This document shows, piece by piece, positions 56,422 to 64,000 of a stretch of DNA of 64,000 nt. Numbering within the stretch: the first letter of the stretch is position 1; each line of letters opens with the position of its first letter. The translations under genes and the position numbers were made by a program. The stretch is from Lactifluus volemus (lineage: Eukaryota > Basidiomycota > Agaricomycetes > Russulales > Russulaceae). The stretch lies in the NCBI GenBank assembly GCA_022376515.1, contig WTXI01000046.1, positions 62,001-126,000 of the forward strand. The letters run 5' to 3'. The notes under the pieces were generated by a model. It worked only from the letters and a program-made list of their open reading frames with translations, was not told the DNA's origin and searched no databases.

Positions 56422-59400
56422 ACTCCGCAGTATCCCCCCCCTTTTTTTTTTTGGGCTGCCGTCGCAACCGCCATTACTCCGAAGATAGGAAAAGAAGAAG
56501 TGTATTATTCGTATTTGCAACCATCCCCCGGCACAAGGTCGCCGAACGCCAAGTATTGTACATCAAACTCGCATCATTCCACCTCCGCTCACCAACATAA
56601 TCCCCAAGACATCATCAATCCCTTCTCACATATCCACCGTCGACCCGTACTTTATCCTTCCGCCTCTTATTCAATCAGATCACCTTCTTGTTGCGGCAGG
56701 CACGGACGCCATACCTTTTCATTCAGTACACCTTTTTTGTTTTCTATTCGTAACACTATTCGTTATCTATGCTTCCTTATCTCTTTGCAACCACACCATC
56801 CCAGCCCGGTCTCATCGCACTGGCTCACGAATAGTTTACGTTACCCTTTTTTAGATCGCTTCGCGCGTTCATACTTTTTTTTTCCCCAGGGTTTGGGATA
56901 CTGTCACGGACGCATTACAAGTCAACAGCATAAACAACATAAACATACATACAAGTATCATTGTCGGGGTTGTAGTTCTAATCATGGAAAACAAACAAAA
57001 AAGTGGTTTTTGGGATACCCCAAACAGTAACTGCCAAACAATGTGAAATATCTTTGCAAGGAATTACCACTACCAAATTTGTAGGGCATACACGGACCGC
57101 GAGTTCCGTCATGGCCTCAACAACCAACGAACGCCTGCGGAAGCCAATCCGCGTCGTCAACGGTCATACCCGAGCTACTCACACCTACTGATTGTTTTCA
57201 ACCGGTCTCTGTTCCCAACACCATCATGATGGTTTCTGATGCACGTGAACTCGTTGTAAACAAAGGCCACGCGGAAGATGAAACTCAACCACAGGTGCGA
57301 TCGCCACTCAAAACAACAATGGCAAGTCCTTTTTTATATATTTTTATGTTGAACCGGTCAGCGGTCTAGCCTCCATCACCCCAAATGATTCTCCTAGGTT
57401 CCCAGGCTCTAGAATCCCAACTCATAAGCTGTTGCATTGCCATGACCATATTTGGGTGGGGGGCGCAGCCCCCCTACGTATCGGTTTCGCGTTTACGATG
57501 AATGATTAACCAACCACCCCAAGAAAACTTCTTTTTCTCACTTTTTTTTTTTTCGCAAAACGCCGGGTTACCCAAACGTCTCATTGGTTTCTCCGATTCT
57601 TGCGGCGCCTACGTATTTTGACGGGTATGGGGCTCGCAAGTTGAACTGCGCACATGGTACGTTGTAACCAAACATGGGCGCATTGATATTGTGTGTGGAC
57701 CAACCGTTGATGGTGCTCACATGCGCGCTCTCTCAAGCGTTTAGTCGCAGCCACATTCGCCAAGGCTTCCCCTGTAACTTTTTCGTGTTAGTGCCAGCGT
57801 CGGAGAATGTGCACGGTTGTGTGCACATGTGTGCGTCTATATAATGCATTTCTATTGGTGCGTCTTGGCGCTTGAACTGTTCAATCACGATCTCCCCCCT
57901 CCCAAAATGGATAAACGGGCATATATCACCCGCCCCTTGCGTTCCTGTCTTCGCATATATTGGCTACATGTCTTGGAACAGAAAGTATCGGATGCTGACT
58001 CGTTAGATGTGTTATACGTACCTCCAGATATAGACGGATCATGTCAAAGCCAAGATAAGCCTTGCCCTGCTTGACAATATACTCATGGCTTCTAGCCCTG
58101 TCGGTTTATTCCGTTGGGCGACCCTGGCAGGCGCTCGGCCGGGTACTCGCGAGGCCGCATTTGAATACAAAACCAGAACCATTGGGGATGACCACCGCAA
58201 CGGCGGTGATATCTGGCATTGGTTTTGTGCGCTTTTGTTCAGTTCAGAACATCCCGAATCGGGGTACGCAGTTTCGTTGTTCCTACGGACGCACTCTGGA
58301 CCTCTCCCCAAAGCCAAAAATCATCTTGCGTGTTCTTCCATTCTTGTCGTCAATCGTAATTCCCAAACGCGGATCCATATGACTCGACGCGTTTTGTTCT
58401 AGAAACTTTTTTTTTATTCTCTACTTTTGGGCAAGACAAGACAAGGCTCGCCCATGGAGAACACTCTTCTTCCACGGACCGCGAGCAATTGATTGAGACA
58501 AATTACTATAGTCAATTAGAGGTAGAACAATGATGTTGAGCTAAGCGCGCTTCCCCCGATTTTGGGCCGTGGGAACCTTTCTTGAGAGATGTTTGAAGTT
58601 TCCAAATACAATTAGTTCAAATCGTCTCCATGACCTGACCGTTTCCTGGAGTGTGCAATAATAGAGTTGGGGGCCCGCTCGTGATCTATCCCCCCTTGGA
58701 TATGGTTCCCGTGTCTGCTGATCGCAACGTGACGGCACCCCAAAGGTGCCTTGAAGCTCCGCACAAGACATGAGCATGCGAGGAGCGCAAATTTTTCACA
58801 CATCCAAATTTTGTTTTTGCGTGGCCCACACAAGGGAGCGTTGCTGATAGCACGAGGCAACTGTCCACAAAACATGGCCCCCTCCCTCCTTGCACAGCCT
58901 TCGCTTGTCAGAACTTGCCAAAAAGCGCCGGGCGCCACCTCGCTTGCTTGGGAAACGAGGGCTTTGCACAGCAGCAAACAAACTTAGGGGGTAGGGAGGC
59001 TACGATGGGTGATGATGATGATGATGATGAATGATGGGACCGCATGGAGGAAAATACGATTTATATTATAATGATGGATGGATGGGATCGCCCTCCCCTC
59101 CTACTACTCGGAATTTGGAAAGGCGCGAGATCGCTGGGTATCGGGGGGACCCCTTTTAAGCTGTGTTTTTGCATGCAGCGTGCTACTACTGTAGTCACAT
59201 GGAGATCACGCTTACGCTTTTGCGCTACAGTTGTTCCGACGGCTGACTAGTCCGAGTCTAGTTACAGTGTTAGCCCAGTACCCTACTACCAAGATTAATT
59301 GCCGGTTATTGAATTGTCGATCGAGCTCCTTTCAAACTTCGGAAATTTACTGTATCGTGACAAGCCCATGTGAAGGAAGTCGCGGGGAGGACCCGGACAA

Positions 59401-62400
59401 TCAATGACCTATCGCCCCGCTGCCAAAACGAAAACGACCATCAAACCGTGAAGAACGCTTTCGTTGAGACAAAGAAAAAATTGAAATTATTTCGCAAAGT
59501 CTGTGTGAGTCACAGAAACACGATCCATCCAATCCACCCAATACACTAGCCGAGGTAGCCGAAGCAGATTTGTATTTATTTCATTAGATTGTGTACGCGG
59601 TGCGGTTCCGGACTGTCGTTGTCAATGATGGGCGGAAATGATAGGTCCCTCCCCTATTGTAACGTGAGAATGATACTACCAAACTCGGTTCTTCTCTTAC
59701 TTCAACTCCCCTCAACGCTCTTAGATCGGAACGGGTGCCAGTGATGGATCAGGCCGATCTATAGGGCCATGGGATCCGTACTTCGGGCCGGACCACGCCG
59801 AAAAAGTCCCACGATCACTTGGCACCCATCAGGTGCCATTCGGCACAGCAGCCGGGGGTGCCAAAGGCGGTGCGGGTATTCCGGTTCAGATTTCGGCCGA
59901 CTCGGACTTGTAAATACAAGGTGCTCCGAAGCTGAATTTTTTTTTTTTTTCGTTCGTTCTTACAAACTTTTAGATGAATACAGGTACAGTATAGCGCTTG
60001 CCTACGCAACGCTTCCTTCTTGGCCAGAGGGCGCCAGTTTCGTAGTTTGGCACCACCGGCCGGCTCCTAGTCGTTTTTGCCCTGGCTACCAAGTTAGTGA
60101 ACACTGCCTGCCCGCGCGCTCGATTCCAAAAAATTGCTTCGGGCTATACTCACTCACTCCATGTGCTATGGTCGTTGATGTACAACTGGGTGCCAGCACC
60201 CCTATTCTGTATTCCGCAACGATCGTATCATGCAATGCAGTGGAGCGCTCAGGCTCAAGTGCCTCGCTCCACGAGTCGCAAACAACTGGTGGGTTTCATG
60301 TAAAGGTAGAAGGTAAGATAGACCCGAGTCGGAGGCACTCTACCCTGCTCCGCGCTCCGGGAGCACCGAGGTTTCTTCCAAGTTAGACCTCTCTTTTTTT
60401 TTGCCAATGGCAGGCACATCGATTAGTAGTGCGATGCTCTGCTCCTCAATACGTGTGTTCCAGGTATATGGAAATGGAAGGCGCAGGTCATATTTTGACA
60501 AAGGTGGCAGCTGAAGATCCATCTGCGTCTGGTTCTAGACTGGTCAGCATGCTTGGCGATCTCCGGACGGGCTCCAGAAGCCCTTCTATGATGCACTGAG
60601 GCAGGAGAGAGGGGAGGCCATCACAAAATGCCCCTATCCGCTGTATTCGCCTGATGTCTGAGGAATTACTACTTTGGAGTTGTCGCCCTCTCCTACTCAT
60701 TGCGCCCCAGATCGCATCTTCGAGGCCTCGAGGACTTTCCGACCCTGCAGGAAATTGAGTGCCTCTATTAGGGAACGCCCATACGACGACGAAATCTCAT
60801 AATGATCTCTCAATGTTCTGCGCTGTACTAAATCGAGGACGCTGTAACTGACAATCGGGCCAAAATCTACTAGAGCACCCTCCCCCTACCGCCTCCACGA
60901 TTCCTATCAGATCCCAGTTTCAGGTTATAGTGACACTTCTTTATTTTTTGTCTAGCTCCTTATGCACTGGTAGGGAATGGTACTGGACTCCGACAAAGTG
61001 GAGTTGAAACAGCTCGTCTCATCTCCGAGTCGCCCAGCTCACTCCAATGGGTTGTCCGGACCTTCACATGCGATCGAAGGCGATCGAGGAGCGGGACTCG
61101 GAATAGACAGCAAGTTTGAATGGATGGCTTACCGCCGGTGTTTTATTGATCAACCGTATTATTTCAGGCTGCGCGTGCATTCATTCAGCGCTTCGGAGTC
61201 CGGGCGGCCTCTCCTTCAGCTTTTATTTTTACTATCCCCATTTTTCCAACGGAATTACCTGCAACATTGACAAAGGTGGTTGGGGGGCAAAGTGGGATGA
61301 CACGGTTGTTACGATGAGATCGCCGAGATGTTCGGATATAGTATCTCCCTTGGCCCATAAATCTGCCTGTTTCACCCCTTACCGTGCACCGTGAGTCAGT
61401 GACTAGACAATTGTCAGGGAAATTCTGGGGCGCATTGCTGATTCAGCAAGCGCTGCTCGTGCCTTTTTTTACCAGCCTGTATTATACGGGAGTCTCCCAC
61501 GCCCCCGATTTCCCGTCTTGTTTGCCTTCCCTCCCCTCGAATCTCGTACGTCATATCATGCCATTCAAATTTCTGTGATGACTCGACTCGGGTCATTTTG
61601 CTCATAACACCTCTCAATCCATAAAAGGTAACAAATGAATGGCTTTCATTGATGGGGCCTTTTGCTACATTTAGGTCTCTTGGCCCGCCCCCAGCACAAT
61701 GTTCGATCTCATCTTCCACCGTACTTTTCTTTTCCTTCTTTTTTTTTTTCTTTCGACTCGACGCCGCCGGAAAAATATTTTCCCCGACGCAGTGCGCAGC
61801 GTAAATACCTCTGATGGGCACTTGTTCGACGTGTACAAGGCTTCCGCAGCACAATATATAACACATATTAATACACGTTCAGAGGACTCGGAGCTGCTCT
61901 CCTAGGCCGATGAACCCGGGCGCACATACTGTTTATCGCTATAACTTTCCTTTACTTTGGACGAAACGACTTGGTACGGGGCTTTGGATAGTTGGTGCCA
62001 GCACTGTGGACCGTCATGTGGGACCGAAAGATGGACCGAGGCGGAGAGAAGCCTGATGCCATCTCGCATGAGCCATCACAGGCGCGGCGAAGCCTGATGC
62101 CTGAGGTGCCAGCCGAATGACCATTATGTTGCATCGCTGATATTGCGCTGTGGGAGAGAGTCACTCGGCAGGCGGAGCAACCTATTCACAGCCTCATCGT
62201 TCTATGCTCGGCGCCACGTCGTAGATTTCCCGTGGTTGACGGGGTTCGTTTTTGCCATGACAGACGGACCATTTAAAAGGCGCTGGCAGGGTTCCCACTG
62301 GCATGATCCGAAGATTAGCCATAGTACTGTAGCTCGGCGTATCGTTGTCTGCCAAGTCTAACTTTGTTGCAGCAGCACACGCCGACGAAAATGCCAGCAT

Positions 62401-62416
62401 AACTCTTGATGCAAGC
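56422..62416. other. Long gene-poor region
   Basis: No recognisable gene. The longest frame (59769-60386, plus, 205 codons) has low-complexity stretches and a poly-Phe from a T run, with no family motif. A GAT microsatellite lies at about 59010-59030. Several T/A runs occur. The immediate start holds the 3' UTR of the gene ending at 56421. Confidence 0.35.
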
Positions 62417-63163
62417 TCAAAGTATGAGGGATACAGGGAACGCCAGAGTGGCGCAGTGTGTATCCCAATCGCCTCGACATGCACCCCACCGTGATGACGT
62501 TTTGCCTTGCCCGGCCCATTCTTGAAATGGCTTTGGGACAGTGTAATGCACGATAAGATGGTCCGCCAAGCGCACGACATCCGCACCGAAATATACATTC
62601 AAGACTGTATGGTCCGCCTCTTTTGTGCCAGTGGGGAAGCGCACATCGCTAGTGCGGTGCTCGCATACTCTCAAATATTGAAATGTTCGGGTGCAGTACA
62701 AGTACTGTTGGTGACGCCCGTCCGAACTATTCGGAGTCTGTTCGTCCCTAGAGAGCGTCACACCGCACCGCGAGTCAGGATGCTCTACCTGAATGGAGCT
62801 TGAAGCCCAGGTTTTTGTATATGTCTGGCACGGCAGCGAACGGGAAAGGCAGGTCGAACAGTTCGTCAAAGTTGCGTCGCACGAGCGACGCCGAGAAGAC
62901 CAGTGGTGCAACTTGGTGTACGTGTTGACGAAGCGGCGGCGGTCGATCCTGGCGCCGCCGTTGTGAGGTGGCAGACTCGGTTCAACCTCGAGAGATTCCC
63001 AACGTTTTGCGCGTACGATACAAAGTGCCCAAGAGTCCGCAGAGTCGCAACGAGGATGGCTGAACAAGTCATCATACCGCGCAGTGACAACTGCGCGGGA
63101 ATCTGGATCGCATACTAGAACGGCACCCGGAAGGTTGGTATGCGCATTGCCATAACATTGCAT
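62417..63163 (-). pseudogene. Degenerate GT8 glycosyltransferase copy
   Basis: The minus strand keeps recognisable GT8 pieces in more than one frame: LPGAVLVCDPDSRAVV and DDLFSHP at the 5' side, LFDLPFPFAAVPDIYKN in another frame, then LNVYFGADVVRL and IVHYTVPKPF. Compared with the neighbouring gene at 63601-64000 about 26 residues between ADVVRL and IVHYT are deleted, and the frame is lost after PKPF. The acceptor-loop and donor-site region is therefore broken. It is a tandem duplicate in decay, directly downstream of the intact copy. Confidence 0.7.
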
Positions 63164-63600
63164 TACGACGTATGGTTTTAATACCAGATGAGGGCTGCAA
63201 GGAACTTGAAAGCCGTTCAGTTGTCTAACTTGTATCGGACAGTGATTCTCTCCCCGTCGCCGACCAACTTCTACGTTGGCAGGGACGGATTTACCAAAGT
63301 TGGGGGGTCATAGACTTGTAGATTACACGCCGATGTCAATATATGATTCTCTTAATATTCCTTATTTGATATAAGTATTCCGAGTCGAGACCAAATGTTG
63401 TACGACAATGCTCAGTTTTCAATGGGTTCTCTACACCTATACTACTTGTACATCTCTCATATGAGCAAGGTGTGAGCTCAAATTAAATATTAGGGTTACA
63501 GGGAACGGCAGTGTATCCGAGTTAAGTTATGTGCTCCATACATTACAGTATTGTGAAGGCATTGCGGTCGTATTGTAGTTGCATAAATGAATCATTGACG
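63164..63600. other. Spacer between the GT8 copies
   Basis: AT-rich spacer without a reading frame of note. It probably includes the 3' UTR of the intact GT8 gene. Confidence 0.4.
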
Positions 63601-64000
63601 TCATCGCAGAGAATCACATTGGTCTAGTGCGAGCTGATTCTGCAACTTGAACTCCTTGTACGCATCGACCCACCAGTCAATCGCCTCGATGTGCACGCCA
63701 CCGCGATCATGCTTTGCCTTGTCAATTGCACTCTGAAGGCGTTGTCCGTCGACAATACCCTTGCCATTCTTTGGGAATGGCTTTGGAACAGTGTAATGCA
63801 CGATACGTATATCGTTGCGTATCGCATCCCACAGCGCCGGGCTCCTTTCACGGATGGCCAGGTTTGCGTTGTAAAAGTATGGCAAGCGTACGACATCCGC
63901 GCCAAAATACAGATTCAAGAATGCTTGTTCGGCCTCCTTTGCGGGGTAGCGTGCGTCGCTGATGCGTGTTCGCACACTCTCGAACGTTGAAGTGTTCGGG
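63601..64000 (-). CDS. GT8-family (glycogenin/galactinol-synthase-like) glycosyltransferase, 3' part
   Basis: The gene enters from the right edge on the minus strand and ends at 63601; about 132 C-terminal residues are in the window. They contain ARYPAKEAEQAFLNLYFGAD, a match to the GT8 region in which an acidic EQxFLN segment precedes the fold's last helices, then YNANLAIRERSPALWDAI and the metal-ligand histidine segment IRIVHYTVPKPF. The end is a basic, helical tail with EAIDWWVDAYKEF. GT8 enzymes transfer sugars from nucleotide donors with retention of configuration. The DxD motif and start lie outside the window. The damaged tandem copy lies at 62417-63163. Confidence 0.75.
   Translation of the reverse strand, partial: PNTSTFESVRTRISDARYPAKEAEQAFLNLYFGADVVRLPYFYNANLAIRERSPALWDAIRNDIRIVHYTVPKPFPKNGKGIVDGQRLQSAIDKAKHDRGGVHIEAIDWWVDAYKEFKLQNQLALDQCDSLR

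Noticed and set aside
58990..59035. CRISPR-like or regulatory tandem array
   Set aside because: It is a plain GAT trinucleotide microsatellite.
1..64000. tRNA or rRNA genes
   Set aside because: I looked for T-loop-like GGTTCRA strings; the candidates (for example near 21113 and 32829) lack acceptor and anticodon arms.

Overview
This window comes from an intron-rich eukaryote, almost certainly an agaricomycete basidiomycete. A Ceratobasidiaceae/Rhizoctonia-type fungus is my best guess, inferred from family content and not searched. Genes carry many introns of about 50 nt, including a 14-nt microexon and two GC-AG introns. The protein families are fungal STAND/NLR (Goodbye-NACHT-ankyrin), caspase-fold C14 proteases, acylated G-domain proteins, DUF6699-type proteins and GT8 glycosyltransferases. 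No tRNA, rRNA or CRISPR array was seen.

Layout. 0.1-7.2 kb: two convergent paralogous GTPase genes (92-2528 +, 4636-7161 -) with the same 12-exon plan; a 5'-truncated LINE with poly(A) and a 17-bp target-site duplication sits between them. 8.2-32.5 kb: a duplicated, shuffled cluster of caspase-like protease genes (minus strand) and NLR genes (plus strand). There are five caspase copies: an 8.2-kb fragment, a 3-module fusion gene (9654-14063), a pseudogene (17775-19602), a 2-module fusion gene (23310-26836) and a free-standing gene (30595-32533). NLR material occurs as a 16.7-kb tail remnant, a near-complete Goodbye-NACHT gene that lost its ankyrins (19705-22658), and an ankyrin array that lost its NACHT (28304-29651). 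A Helitron-type 3' terminus lies at 27001. 32.5-41.5 kb: gene-poor, with a perfect hairpin at 35.4 kb and a 1.3-kb TIR element (36887-38200) that carries a PriA-like gene fragment. 41.5-56.5 kb: three dispersed DUF6699-type genes separated by long stretches without a recognisable gene. 62.4-64 kb: a decayed GT8 copy next to a GT8 gene that runs off the right edge.

The most interesting unit is the NLR/caspase cluster. NLR sensors and caspase-fold proteases lie tail-to-tail or head-to-head in repeated blocks, flanked by lipid-anchored GTPases. In two copies the caspase has no start codon of its own; hand-built gene models join it, through conserved introns and an unbroken frame, to an uncharacterised basidiomycete domain. 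One of these also gains a second, roughly 545-residue helical domain. By analogy with other NLR/protease systems this looks like a fast-evolving self-recognition or regulated cell-death locus, but that function is inference. All gene models were built by eye: total coding lengths are divisible by three and exon phases agree, but no transcript evidence was available.
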